NCBI GenBank assembly: GCA_030746775.1
Contig: JASLLZ010000001.1
Span: forward strand, 40,175 to 104,174
DNA from: Rhodospirillales bacterium
Lineage (GTDB): Bacteria; Pseudomonadota; Alphaproteobacteria; Rhodospirillales; JASLLZ01
Length of the DNA: 64,000 bases
Reading direction: 5' to 3'
Shown: positions 17,959 through 26,889 of the stretch, piece by piece
How the letters are laid out: each line of letters begins with the position of its first letter
How positions within the stretch are numbered: the stretch's first letter is position 1
The notes under the pieces: generated by a model
Databases searched by the model: none
Told to the model about the DNA's origin: nothing
The model's input: the letters and a program-made list of their open reading frames with translations, nothing else
Position numbers and translations under genes: made by a program

Positions 17959-17987
17959 TTGACGGGGATAGGGCATATGGCTAGGGT
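17959..17987 (+). promoter_or_regulatory. Possible promoter of the DapA-like operon
   Basis: TTGACG (17959-17964), 17-base spacer, TAGGGT (17982-17987), 50 bases upstream of the DapA-like ATG. The -35 box is near consensus, the -10 weak. Confidence 0.38.
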
Positions 17988-18036
17988 CTATTCCACCCCC
18001 ACCACCGATGACGGGCTTGCCCCGCAGGAGAATATA

Positions 18037-18966
18037 ATGGCCCAAGCGCGTACCGACTGGAAAGGTGTGTTCACCCCGATCGTCACGCCGTTCACCCCCG
18101 ATGGCGCCTTTGACGAGGCCGCCGTTCGCCAGGTCGTCGACCAGCAAATCGCCGAAGGGGCGCATGGCATCATTGCCGCCGGCAGCACCGGCGAGTGGTT
18201 CTCCCTGACCGACGACGAGCGCATCCGTCTGTTCGAGGTGTGCAAGGAACAGGTGGCCGGCCGCCGGCCCCTTCTCGCCGGAACGGCGGCCATCGGCACC
18301 GACCAAGCGGTAGCGATGACGCGGGCGGCCAAAAAGATCGGCTGCGACGGTTGCATGGTTCTGCCGCCGCCCTACGCGCTGCCGTCAAGGCGCGAGGTAA
18401 TCGCCCACTACAAATCGATCGCCGACGTCGGTCTGCCGATCATGCTTTATAACAATCCCAATCGCACTCAGATCGATCTGGTGCCGTCGTTGGTCGACGA
18501 TCTTGCCGCCTTCGACGCGGTGGTTGCCATCAAGGACAGCTCAAAAGACCTGTTCCAGAAGGCCGAGACCTGTCACCGGGTCAAGGACCGCCTCGCCGTG
18601 TTCACCGGCATGGAGCCTTACGCGCTGACCATGATCCAGCGTGGCGTGGTGGGCATCGTGTCGATGATGGCCAACGTCTGCTGCACCCACGTCGTCGCTA
18701 ATTTCGAGCATTCCTTCGCCGGCCGCTACGCCGAGGCGATGCCTCACCAGGATGTCATCGACCGCGCCTTCGAGATCATCGCCCGTCACGGCCTTGGCAA
18801 CTATCCCACCATCAAGGCGATGATGAATGTCCTGGGCCGGTGCGGCGGCGACGTGCGCCAGCCCTATCTGCCGGCGCCGGACGATGTGCTGGCGAAAATC
18901 AGGGACGAACTGGCGGCCATCGGGCTGACCGCCGCCAGCGTGGGCAATCAGGCCGCCGCCGAGTAG
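18037..18966 (+). CDS. DapA/N-acetylneuraminate lyase family aldolase
   Basis: Class I aldolase of the dihydrodipicolinate synthase superfamily, 309 residues. The N-terminus WKGVFTPIVTPFTPDG, the motif AAGSTGEWFSLTDDE and YNNPNRTQIDL are typical; the Schiff-base lysine is in VAIKDSSKD. True DapA is one option, but its place among catabolic genes suggests a lyase or dehydratase of a 2-oxo acid. The start at ATG 18037 has GCAGGAG seven bases upstream. Four bases separate it from the VOC gene. Confidence 0.9.
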   Translation: MAQARTDWKGVFTPIVTPFTPDGAFDEAAVRQVVDQQIAEGAHGIIAAGSTGEWFSLTDDERIRLFEVCKEQVAGRRPLLAGTAAIGTDQAVAMTRAAKKIGCDGCMVLPPPYALPSRREVIAHYKSIADVGLPIMLYNNPNRTQIDLVPSLVDDLAAFDAVVAIKDSSKDLFQKAETCHRVKDRLAVFTGMEPYALTMIQRGVVGIVSMMANVCCTHVVANFEHSFAGRYAEAMPHQDVIDRAFEIIARHGLGNYPTIKAMMNVLGRCGGDVRQPYLPAPDDVLAKIRDELAAIGLTAASVGNQAAAE

Positions 18967-18970
18967 GTTC

Positions 18971-19861
18971 GTGCCGCCGCTGGTGCCGACGGGGGACCAG
19001 GTGTTCCTCGACCATGTCGGCCTTTTCGTACCCGACCTGGAGGCCTCGCCCGATCGTTACGCCGACCTTGGCTTTAACCTGACGCCGCCGGCGCGCCATG
19101 GCGACGCCGGCGCCGGGCCGAGCGGCACCGGCAACCGCTGCGCCATGTTCGGCGCCGGATACCTGGAGATTTTGGGATCCACCGGCGAGGATACGCCCCT
19201 GGCGCGGCAACTGCGGGCCGGACTCGATCGCTACCCCGGCCTGCATCTGATCGCCTTTGCCGTCGCCGACGCCGAAGCGCACCATGAGGCCCTGCCGGGG
19301 CGGGGCTTCGAAGCGCAAGCCATGGTCCGCCTGCGCCGTTCGGTGCCGACCGAGGATGGCGAAGCGACGGCGTGTTTCGACGTCGTACGCCCGCTGCCGG
19401 GATCGATGCCCGAAGGGCGCATCCAGATGCTGACCCACCACACGCCCGAGCTGGTCTGGCAGCCGCGCTATCGAGATCACGCCAACGGCGCCTTGGCGCT
19501 GAGCAGTGTCTTGGTCGCCGTCGATGACGTGGCCGAGGCCGCCGCCCGCTTTGCCCGTTTCCTCGGCCGCGGGTCGCCAAGCGGCGGCGAACGGGGAGAG
19601 GTGGCGTTGGACCGGGGGCGCCTCGCATTCGTAGAGCCCGGGCGTCTCGGCGCGAAGTTGGCGGGGGTCGCGGCACCGTCGGTGCCCTATATCGCGGCAA
19701 TGAGCCTGGAAACCGCCGGTCTGGAAGCGACGAAGCGTTATTTCGACGGCCGGGACATCCCCTGGGAGCCCCTGGACGGCGGCCGGATCAGGGTCCCCGG
19801 CCGGGCGGCGCTTGGTGCGCACCTGGTCTTTCACGAACCGGACGCTGGACCCGGATGGTGA
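18971..19861 (+). CDS. Glyoxalase-like (VOC superfamily) protein
   Basis: 296-residue protein with two vicinal-oxygen-chelate-like halves: DQVFLDHVGLFVPDLE at the N-terminus and ALSSVLVAVDDVAEAAARF in the middle. Such proteins include dioxygenases, isomerases and lyases binding a metal; the H and E ligands cannot be confirmed by eye. It starts with GTG 18971, four bases after the DapA-like stop, so co-transcribed. It converges with a 2-hydroxyacid dehydrogenase gene four bases away. Substrate unknown. Confidence 0.75.
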   Translation: MPPLVPTGDQVFLDHVGLFVPDLEASPDRYADLGFNLTPPARHGDAGAGPSGTGNRCAMFGAGYLEILGSTGEDTPLARQLRAGLDRYPGLHLIAFAVADAEAHHEALPGRGFEAQAMVRLRRSVPTEDGEATACFDVVRPLPGSMPEGRIQMLTHHTPELVWQPRYRDHANGALALSSVLVAVDDVAEAAARFARFLGRGSPSGGERGEVALDRGRLAFVEPGRLGAKLAGVAAPSVPYIAAMSLETAGLEATKRYFDGRDIPWEPLDGGRIRVPGRAALGAHLVFHEPDAGPGW

Positions 19862-19865
19862 TTTC

Positions 19866-20807
19866 CTAGATCACCGGCGTCAGCAGCGGCTTGCCATCGA
19901 AATAGGCGCACAGGTTGTCGGCCGCCAACTGGGCAAAGATCATCCGTCCCTCTTTCGTTTTCCACGCGGCATGGGGCGACACCACCACGTTCTCCGCCGC
20001 CAAAAAGGCCTCCGGCACATGGGGTTCGTCGTCGAATACGTCGAGCGCCGCCGCGCCCACGGTGCCGTCCGCCAGGGCCTTGGTAAGCGCCTCCATATCG
20101 ACGCAATGGCGCACCACGTTGACCAAGATTCCCTCGGGTCCCAGGGCCGCGAGGACGGCTTTGTCGACCATGTGGTGGGTCTCGGGGATGGTCGGGCAGG
20201 TGATGACCAGAAAATCGACGGCGCCGGCCATCTCCAACAGGTCGGGACAGAAGCGGTAGGTTACGTCGTCGAAGGCGGCGGGTTCGTGATAGTGGATGTC
20301 CATCGCAAACCCCTCGGCGCGCCGGCCGACCCGCCGGCCGATGCGGCCCAGGCCGGCGATACCGATTTTCTTTCCCGAAACCCGGGTGGCAAAGGGAAAC
20401 CCGCCCTCCAGCCACTTGCCGGCGCGGATGAAACGGTCGCCCTCGCCGATACGCCGCGCCGCGGCAAGCAACAGGCCGATGACCAAGTCGGCGACGTCGT
20501 CAACGGAAATGGCCGGCGCGTTGGTCAGCCGGATGCCGCGGTGGCGCAAAAGCTGCAAGGGAAAGCGGTGCATGTGGCCGCCCGGGACGGCGATCATTTC
20601 AAGTTTGGGCAGGGCGTCGATCAGGCTTTCCCCGACGCCCCGGTTGGTGGTCGCCAACATACCCCGGATACGCGCCGCCACGTCTTCGGGCACCGCCTCG
20701 GCGCCCTTTCCCTCGGCCAGCTTGTGGATGGTGAAATGGGGCTCCAGAAGCGGCAGAATAGGCAGCACCGTTGAGGCGTCCTCAAGGAACAGGATTTCCG
20801 GTTTCAT
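19866..20807 (-). CDS. D-isomer-specific 2-hydroxyacid dehydrogenase (copy 1)
   Basis: 313-residue NAD(P)-dependent oxidoreductase. The Rossmann motif GIAGLGRIGRRVG is followed by the second strand IHYHEP. Catalytic Arg is in NVVRHCVD, Glu in DVFDDEPHVP and His in VSPHAAW. Interconverts a 2-oxo acid and a D-2-hydroxy acid; exact substrate unknown. The same family occurs twice more at 29531 and 30491, and all three begin MKPE. It lies 18 bases downstream of the enolase-superfamily gene on the same strand. Confidence 0.88.
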   Translation of the reverse strand: MKPEILFLEDASTVLPILPLLEPHFTIHKLAEGKGAEAVPEDVAARIRGMLATTNRGVGESLIDALPKLEMIAVPGGHMHRFPLQLLRHRGIRLTNAPAISVDDVADLVIGLLLAAARRIGEGDRFIRAGKWLEGGFPFATRVSGKKIGIAGLGRIGRRVGRRAEGFAMDIHYHEPAAFDDVTYRFCPDLLEMAGAVDFLVITCPTIPETHHMVDKAVLAALGPEGILVNVVRHCVDMEALTKALADGTVGAAALDVFDDEPHVPEAFLAAENVVVSPHAAWKTKEGRMIFAQLAADNLCAYFDGKPLLTPVI

Positions 20808-20825
20808 GGCTCTATCCGTCCGCCG

Positions 20826-21950
20826 TTAGTCGAATCGTTCGACGGTGTACTTGGCGAGGCGGTCTTCATCGACGTCGATGCCGAGCCCCGGACCGTCGGG
20901 CACCGTGACCTTGCCCCCTTTCGCCGGATAGGGCTCGGCCAACAGGTCCTCTTTCAGATAATAGACGGCCTGGTAGAACTCGCAGCCGAGGGGAAAGTTG
21001 CGTGTCGCGGCGATCATGTGGGTGCCGGCCAGGTGGGCGATGCCGGTCTCGAACATGGAACCGCCGTAACACGAAATGCCGGCGGCGTCGGCAATCGCCG
21101 CGATTTCCTTGCCGCGCAGCATGCCGCCGCTCTTGAACACCTTGATGCTGATCAGATCGACGACGCGCCGGGCGGCGACGTTCAAGGCCTGGCTGGGCGA
21201 AAACACCGTTTCGTCGGCCATGACCGGGGTGTCGAGCGCACGGGTGATCTCGGCCAGGGCCTCGACCTTGTCCATGGGAACGGGTTGCTCGATGAAGGTC
21301 GGGTTGAAGGCCTCGATGTCGCGCAGCTTGATGATGGCGTCGAAAACGTCCATGCCCTGGTTGTAATCGACCCGGATATCGACGTCTCCGGGGAGCTCGG
21401 TGCGTAACTTCTCCAAGCGCCGGATGTCCTCGGCGTGACCGGCAAAGCCGGTCTTCACCTTGAAGATGCGGTGGCCGGTGGCGCACAGTTCCTTGGCGAT
21501 TTCGATGTCGGCGTCGATGTCGGGGTTGGCGATCGAGAAACTGAGCGGGATCTCGGAACGGTAGGCGCCGCCGAGCAGGTTGTAGACCGGCGTCTTGAGC
21601 GCCTTGCCCATGATGTCGAAGAGCGCCATTTCCATCGCCGCCTTGGCTTCCGTGGCATGCACCACGGTCTTTTCGGCGCCCGCCATCAGCCACTCGATGC
21701 GAAACGGGTCGGCGCCGATCAAAAGCGGCCGCAGGTGGACGTGAAGCGCCCCGACGCAGGCCTCGGCGGTACCGGTGAACACGGGCCAAGGGGCCGCCTC
21801 GCCCCATCCCGTTATGCCGGCGTCGGTGTCGATCTTGACGATAACGACGCCGGCCTTGTCCGAAACATCGCCCGAACCCTGGCGGCGCACGGTCTTGACG
21901 GGAATGGCGACGGTAAAAACCGAAAGGCCGGTGATGGTAATGCCGCTCAT
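20826..21950 (-). CDS. Mandelate racemase/muconate lactonizing enzyme family protein
   Basis: Enolase-superfamily member of 374 residues, most like the muconate-lactonizing subgroup. The Lys pair is in HRIFKVKTG, metal ligands in RVDYNQG, FIEQPVP and VMADETVF, and the second general base Lys in LISIKVFKSGG. It would abstract the alpha-proton of a carboxylate; reaction may be cycloisomerisation, racemisation or dehydration. ATG 21950 follows a moderate AGAG Shine-Dalgarno. It stands in a minus-strand series with aspartate dehydrogenase and MmgE/PrpD. Confidence 0.88.
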   Translation of the reverse strand: MSGITITGLSVFTVAIPVKTVRRQGSGDVSDKAGVVIVKIDTDAGITGWGEAAPWPVFTGTAEACVGALHVHLRPLLIGADPFRIEWLMAGAEKTVVHATEAKAAMEMALFDIMGKALKTPVYNLLGGAYRSEIPLSFSIANPDIDADIEIAKELCATGHRIFKVKTGFAGHAEDIRRLEKLRTELPGDVDIRVDYNQGMDVFDAIIKLRDIEAFNPTFIEQPVPMDKVEALAEITRALDTPVMADETVFSPSQALNVAARRVVDLISIKVFKSGGMLRGKEIAAIADAAGISCYGGSMFETGIAHLAGTHMIAATRNFPLGCEFYQAVYYLKEDLLAEPYPAKGGKVTVPDGPGLGIDVDEDRLAKYTVERFD

Positions 21951-21987
21951 TGTGTTTCTCTCTTTTCTGGTAATGGGATGTGGCCGG

Positions 21988-22827
21988 TCAGTTGCCGATT
22001 TGCAGGGCCGAGACCATGGAACGCAGGGTCGCCATGACGCTCGGCGCGACCACGGCGGCCGTGCTCTTGTTGGTTGGTGACGGCCGGTTGTGGGAAACCA
22101 GTTCCAGGCCGACGGCATCGGATTCGACCTCGACGCGGTGGATGACGCCGGGGATGCCGTCGTCGACCCACAGTTCGATTGTGGTGTCGTCGAGGCCGGC
22201 ACCAGCCAGGCTGAGGGTCGTCGCCACGTTGAAATGACGCGGAAAGGCTTTGGATGCCTCGCGCGCCGTGCCGCTGAAGACATGTACCGGTTCGGAGGGG
22301 GGCGTCGTGAAGTCGAAGCCCTTGGCGATCAGGTAGTCCTCCTTGGCCACCGATTCGGGCCGCATGCGAGAGATCAGCTTGGCGCTCTTGATGCCGCCTT
22401 CTCGGGCGCTACGGATGAGGTCGAGGCCGGGCAGGGCGCCGCTCGAGATTCGGATGATCCCGCCATGCTTCTCGGCCAGGTCGAGCAGATCCGGGTTGGC
22501 GCCAAGCGCCCCGGCGCTCACCGCCACCAGGGTCTTGCCGGCTTCCAGCGCGACCCGCGCGATCTCGGCGAAGGCTTCATAGACGGCGCATTCGACGATA
22601 ACGTCGGCATGCTCGGGAAACTCCGCCAACGGGATCACCTTGGGGCGGCTATCCAGGCGCTCGCTAAACCCGCGCGCCTTCTCCAAGTTCTTGCTGCATA
22701 TCGCCGTCAGTTGGATTTGCGGGATCTCTCCCGCCGCCAGCCGCTGCACCACGGTGCCGCCGACATTGCCCAGGCCGGCGACGGCGACCCGCAGGGGATT
22801 GTCCTTGGAATAAAGCAATGCACTCAC
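21988..22827 (-). CDS. L-aspartate dehydrogenase-like (NadX/DUF108) protein
   Basis: 279-residue NAD(P)-dependent enzyme. N-terminal Rossmann motif VAVAGLGNVGGTVVQRL, and the C-terminal signature FNVATTLSLAGAGLDDT shared with aspartate dehydrogenases, which interconvert aspartate with iminosuccinate/oxaloacetate plus ammonia. The GTG at 22827 is chosen because GAGAGAGGA lies just upstream and a longer form would overlap the previous gene. Could be used for catabolic deamination here rather than NAD synthesis, since no nadA or nadC is nearby. Confidence 0.83.
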   Translation of the reverse strand: MSALLYSKDNPLRVAVAGLGNVGGTVVQRLAAGEIPQIQLTAICSKNLEKARGFSERLDSRPKVIPLAEFPEHADVIVECAVYEAFAEIARVALEAGKTLVAVSAGALGANPDLLDLAEKHGGIIRISSGALPGLDLIRSAREGGIKSAKLISRMRPESVAKEDYLIAKGFDFTTPPSEPVHVFSGTAREASKAFPRHFNVATTLSLAGAGLDDTTIELWVDDGIPGVIHRVEVESDAVGLELVSHNRPSPTNKSTAAVVAPSVMATLRSMVSALQIGN

Positions 22828-22852
22828 GCTCGGTCCTCTCTCTTCGGGTTGT

Positions 22853-24250
22853 TCAAGCTTGCGCCGGCCGGCCCACAAGGTCGGCATATTCCGCCAAGCT
22901 CGGCGCTTCGGGTAGTCCGGCGATGGCGTTCAGGAGGGCGCCAACGCCCTCGGGCGGCGCGACGGCGGAAACCAGCGACGTGAACTTGGCTTCCAGGTCT
23001 TGGGTGCTCAAGGGCGTTGCGGGATAGCCGCGCGCGATGTCGTTGCGCCGCCTTAGGGTGCGGCCGTCGCGTGTCGTCACCTCGATTATGGTGGCATAAG
23101 AATCGGGGAACGCGTCTTCCAACTCGCCCTCGTCGGCGACGACGCGGGTGCGCCGGCTCAGTTCGGCCAGCGCCGGATCGGTCTCCCTGCGGTCTTCGAA
23201 GAAAACGCCGACCCGGACCTCGCGGTCGGCCACGGCGACGGGCAGGATGTACTGGGCCGAGTGACTCCTCAGCGGATTGTCGTCGATGCAATGGACGCCG
23301 GAGCTAGGGAAATGCATGGCCAGGCTTTCGATATCGCCGGGCGCAAGGTCTTCCTCGTCGACGATGTCGAGAAGGGCATCGACGCCCGGATGCAGGAAGG
23401 CGACGCAGGAAAACGGCTTGATGGCAAGTTCGGTGATACCGTTCCACGTTTTTCCCAGGTCCGCCGTCAACAGCTCGGGCCTGGCATCCCGGCTGAAGGC
23501 ATGGAAGACCGTATGGCCGTGGTCGAAGACCGACACCGGACCGCCGAAGCCGGCCTCGGCAAGCAGTGCCGCCGTTATGCCATTGCGCGCCGCCATGCCC
23601 ATCTGGAAGGGCCGGGCGTTCTCCGTCGGGTCGTTCTCCCAGGCCATCATGCCCGAGGCCTGGCAGGCGCTGAGGCCAAAGGCGCGAACCATGGCTTGCG
23701 CCTCGAGGCCGAGCAAAAAACCGGCCGCCGCGGCGGCGCCGAAGGTGCCGCAAACCGCCGAAGGATGAAATCCGAGCGCATACTGTTGGGCCGGACCGAT
23801 GGCCATGGAAACCCGGTATTCGACCTCGCAGCCAAGCGCCACGGCGGCCAGGAACGCCTCGCCCGAGGCACCCGTGCGTTCGCCCACCGCCAGCGCCGTC
23901 GGGATTAGGACGGCGATCGGGTGCAGGATGGCGCCGGGGTGATAGGGCTCGATATCACAGGCATAGCCGAGCGTGCCGTTGGCCAGCGCCGCGTTGACGC
24001 AATCGGTCTTGAAGCCGTGACCGACCACGGTCGCCTCTGCCTTGCCGCCGTGCCGCCTGACGAACTCGGCAATGAGGGGGCCGGTGGAATAGGCCGGGTT
24101 GGCCGCCGTCAGCATGGCCCCGGTGCCGTCCCGAACCACGTTCAGGGTGCTCTCCTTGACCTCATCGGGCAGGACGGCGGGGCGGAAGGCCCCGACAAAG
24201 GCGGCAAGGGCCTCGGTCAACGGCGCTGGATCGGAGCCTTGCTCGGTCAT
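22853..24250 (-). CDS. MmgE/PrpD family protein
   Basis: 465-residue protein of the 2-methylcitrate dehydratase / iminodisuccinate-epimerase-like family. Typical motifs include ANGTLGYACDIEPYHPGAILHP and GFHPSAVCGTFGAAAAAG (shown here in part). Known members act on tricarboxylates or iminodisuccinate; this branch is not prpD since no prpB/prpC lies near. Start ATG 24250 lies five bases after the racemase-like stop, so the genes are coupled. The neighbours, aspartate dehydrogenase and a racemase, make an amino-dicarboxylate substrate plausible but unproven. Confidence 0.82.
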   Translation of the reverse strand: MTEQGSDPAPLTEALAAFVGAFRPAVLPDEVKESTLNVVRDGTGAMLTAANPAYSTGPLIAEFVRRHGGKAEATVVGHGFKTDCVNAALANGTLGYACDIEPYHPGAILHPIAVLIPTALAVGERTGASGEAFLAAVALGCEVEYRVSMAIGPAQQYALGFHPSAVCGTFGAAAAAGFLLGLEAQAMVRAFGLSACQASGMMAWENDPTENARPFQMGMAARNGITAALLAEAGFGGPVSVFDHGHTVFHAFSRDARPELLTADLGKTWNGITELAIKPFSCVAFLHPGVDALLDIVDEEDLAPGDIESLAMHFPSSGVHCIDDNPLRSHSAQYILPVAVADREVRVGVFFEDRRETDPALAELSRRTRVVADEGELEDAFPDSYATIIEVTTRDGRTLRRRNDIARGYPATPLSTQDLEAKFTSLVSAVAPPEGVGALLNAIAGLPEAPSLAEYADLVGRPAQA

Positions 24251-24255
24251 CGGCC

Positions 24256-25014
24256 TCAACGCTCGCGAAAGTCGCGTGGCGCGCTGCCCGGCCAACCGAA
24301 GTCGCGCGGCGCCAGGCCGGCGTGGAACCAGCAGATGAAGCTGTAGATGTCATAGACCGGGAGGACGGTATGTTCGCTCAGCGCCCGCGAGAACGGCACC
24401 ATGTTGGTGGTCTCCAGGACGATGGCGCCGACATCGGGATGATTGTTCCTCATCTCGTCGCCGGCATCGAACATGTCCTGTTCGGCGGCGGCCAGATCGA
24501 ATTCCACTTCATCCTTGACGAAGGTGCGTTGCAGCTCTCGCCCATGCTCGCAGCCGACGACCGGAGTATCGAGGGGCGCACCGGCGGCTTTCAGGTGCTC
24601 TTCGGTCAACAGGGATGCGGTCTCGGTGATGATGCCGACCCTTTTGCCGGGCGGCAGCAGGCGCTGGACGAACGGCACCTGCATCAGCGACGAAGACGCC
24701 ACGGGCACGGGGCAGCGGGCGCGCAGGCCTTCCTGGATGACCGAAAGGTAGCCGCAGCTGGTGGCGATGCCGTCGGCGCCCTGGGTGACAAGCTCGTCGG
24801 CGCCGGCGACGAAGGCCTCCAGCAGGTCTTTCGCCTTGTCGACGATAACGGTCTTGAAGGTGGCGCCGCGAATGACCTTGTAGAGCACCGGAAAGGGCCA
24901 GGTCAGGGCGTTGCCGATGTCTCCCGGGACGCGCGGGAATTGGGTCTCCATGATCAAGATGCCGACCCGTGCTCCATAGATGGTCTTGCCGCCAAAGGCT
25001 CTGCGTCCCCCCAT
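24256..25014 (-). CDS. Asp/Glu racemase / maleate isomerase-like protein (paralogue A)
   Basis: 252-residue protein of the Asp/Glu/hydantoin racemase superfamily. First catalytic Cys position would be in GIATSCGYLSVIQ; the second half contains AIVLETTNMVPFSRAL, with Thr where a second Cys often sits. Ends with the unusual tail PRDFGWPGSAPRDFRER. It is nearly the same length and pattern as the gene at 39589-40347. Precedes MmgE/PrpD by five bases and is divergent from acnX. Activity is undefined. Confidence 0.78.
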   Translation of the reverse strand: MGGRRAFGGKTIYGARVGILIMETQFPRVPGDIGNALTWPFPVLYKVIRGATFKTVIVDKAKDLLEAFVAGADELVTQGADGIATSCGYLSVIQEGLRARCPVPVASSSLMQVPFVQRLLPPGKRVGIITETASLLTEEHLKAAGAPLDTPVVGCEHGRELQRTFVKDEVEFDLAAAEQDMFDAGDEMRNNHPDVGAIVLETTNMVPFSRALSEHTVLPVYDIYSFICWFHAGLAPRDFGWPGSAPRDFRER

Positions 25015-25069
25015 TCTTTGTTCTCCTTAGGATTCACCGCCGCCGCGAAGACTAGGCGAATTCGGGTAA

Positions 25070-25098
25070 TTGGACAACGCCCGCCCCTGGATTATGCT
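25070..25098 (+). promoter_or_regulatory. Promoter of the acnX operon
   Basis: TTGGAC (25070-25075), exactly 17 bases, TATGCT (25093-25098), then the acnX ATG 42 bases later. Both boxes are close to the sigma-70 consensus. Confidence 0.55.
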
Positions 25099-25139
25099 AC
25101 CGGCTGTTCCATCGCCCTTTGCCAAGGACAGAACGGCCA

Positions 25140-26432
25140 ATGAAACTTACCCGCGCGGAACAAGAGATGCTGGACGGCACCCATGGCGAGGCCCAGCGCC
25201 GGGCCATGGAAGGCCTGGTCCAGTTGGGCGATGCCTACGGCGCCGAGGACATGGTGGAAATCGGCTATGCCCATGTTCATCCCGGCATGGCGCTCTATGC
25301 CCAGGACGTGGAACTGATGGAGGAACTGGTCGAAATAGGTGCCAAGATGGTGGTGCCGGCCTCGGCCAACGTGACCAACGTCGATACCGATAATTGGCGT
25401 CTGACCGGGGCGCCGGAGAAGCTGGCGCGCCTGCACCAGCGCGGGGTCGAGGCGCATACCAAGTTGGGCTGTGCCAGCGCCATGACGTGCACGCCCTATT
25501 GGGCCGGTCACTGGCCGACCTGGAACACCCACATGACGTCGATCGAGTCGGGGGTGACCATCTTCTGCAACTCGGTCCTCGGCGCGCGCTCCAACCGGGA
25601 TGGGTTCTTCTCGGTTTATGCCGGCATGACAGGGCGCTATCCGCGCTTCGGCTATCACCTGGATTCGATGCGCGTCGGTACCCACCTGGTGCATATCGAG
25701 GCGCCCCTGGAGACGACCGCCGACTTCAGTTGCCTGGGCTTTCACGTCGGCAAGACCGTCGGCACCGAGGTGCCGGTCTTCACCGGATTCGAGCGCCGGC
25801 CCAGCCTCGACGACTTGGACTCCATGGGGGTCACGCTGGCGGTTTCGGGCGGCGTTTCGATGTTCATCGTGCCCGGTATCACGCCGCCCTTCGACAGCGT
25901 CGAGGCGGCCTTCGCCGGCGCCAAGCCGGTTGAAGAGATTTCCGTCGGGCAATCGGATATCGAGGCCGTCTACGACCTCTTCGCCGGCGATGCCGGCAGC
26001 GCCGTCGACTTCGTTCACCTGGGCTGTCCCCACGCCTCGTTCGAGGAGATGAAGGACTATGCCGGACTGCTGGCCGGCAAGAAGGTCCACGATGGGGTCG
26101 AGATGTGGGTAACGACCAGCCGCGGCGTCCGCTCGATGGCCGCCGAGGCCGGGTTGTTGAAGACCATCGAGGGCGCCGGGGCCAAGGTCATCACCGATAC
26201 CTGCCCGATGTCGTGCCACTTTGCCCGCACGACGTCGCCCGACGCCGACATCGAACTGCCCGAGCCTCCTATGCGCACCATGGTTCTCGATTCGGCGAAG
26301 CAGGCCAAGTACGTGCGCGACATGGTGCGCTGCGAGACATTGTTTACAAGCACCGAGGCGGCGGTGGAGACGGCGGTTACCGGGCGGTTCGTGCCCCGTT
26401 TCGGGCAAAGCGGCGGCGGAGGCCGGCCATGA
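25140..26432 (+). CDS. Aconitase X (AcnX) large/catalytic subunit
   Basis: 430-residue protein of the DUF521/AcnX branch of the aconitase superfamily. It starts MKLTRAEQEMLDG, a family hallmark. Cluster-ligand candidates are the cysteines in KLGCASAMTCTPY, HLGCPHASFEE and TDTCPMSCHFA. Characterised AcnX enzymes dehydrate cis-3-hydroxy-L-proline or mevalonate 5-phosphate; most remain uncharacterised. Large and small subunits are separate genes here and overlap by four bases. A good promoter lies 42 bases upstream. Confidence 0.92.
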   Translation: MKLTRAEQEMLDGTHGEAQRRAMEGLVQLGDAYGAEDMVEIGYAHVHPGMALYAQDVELMEELVEIGAKMVVPASANVTNVDTDNWRLTGAPEKLARLHQRGVEAHTKLGCASAMTCTPYWAGHWPTWNTHMTSIESGVTIFCNSVLGARSNRDGFFSVYAGMTGRYPRFGYHLDSMRVGTHLVHIEAPLETTADFSCLGFHVGKTVGTEVPVFTGFERRPSLDDLDSMGVTLAVSGGVSMFIVPGITPPFDSVEAAFAGAKPVEEISVGQSDIEAVYDLFAGDAGSAVDFVHLGCPHASFEEMKDYAGLLAGKKVHDGVEMWVTTSRGVRSMAAEAGLLKTIEGAGAKVITDTCPMSCHFARTTSPDADIELPEPPMRTMVLDSAKQAKYVRDMVRCETLFTSTEAAVETAVTGRFVPRFGQSGGGGRP

Positions 26433-26851
26433 GCGGCACCCGCGAAATCCGCGCTCGCGCCATCGTCCACGGCCAGGCCGAGGGTCCGGCCCTGGTGTCG
26501 GCCGAGGAAATCTCTTTCCTCGGCGATCTCGACATCCGCACCGGCGAGGTGGTCGGCGAGGTGCCTTCCATCAAGGGCGCCAAGGTCGGCGGCACGGTGT
26601 TGGTTATCCCCCACAGCGTCGGTTCGGCGGGGGCGTGGCGCTTCCTCTATCAGCTCTTCGTGCACGGCACCCACCCGGCCGCTATCGTCACCGAGGCGCT
26701 GCCCGATTCGTCCCTCGTCCAGGGCGCCATTCTGGCCAAGGTCCCGATCGTCTGCGACCCCGCCGAAGACGTGCTCAAGATCATCAAGACCGGCGACAGG
26801 GTGGAAGTGGACGGCACCGAAGGCGTCATCCGGGTAACACAGGCGGGGTAG
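26429..26851 (+). CDS. Aconitase X (AcnX) small/swivel subunit
   Basis: 140-residue DUF126 protein forming the swivel domain that completes the AcnX active site. Contains VGEVPSIKGAKVGGTVLVIP and the substrate-loop region HSVGSAGAWRFLYQL, where other members have a Ser/Gly-rich loop. The ATG overlaps the large-subunit TGA (ATGA). Function depends on the catalytic subunit. Confidence 0.9.
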   Translation: MSGTREIRARAIVHGQAEGPALVSAEEISFLGDLDIRTGEVVGEVPSIKGAKVGGTVLVIPHSVGSAGAWRFLYQLFVHGTHPAAIVTEALPDSSLVQGAILAKVPIVCDPAEDVLKIIKTGDRVEVDGTEGVIRVTQAG

Positions 26852-26889
26852 GGGAGCAGCGAGGCGACGAACCTAGCGATCGCCGGGCC

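Noticed and set aside
22853-24250. 2-methylcitrate cycle (prpD) assignment for MmgE/PrpD.
   Set aside because: No prpB or prpC in the window and neighbours point to amino-dicarboxylate chemistry.
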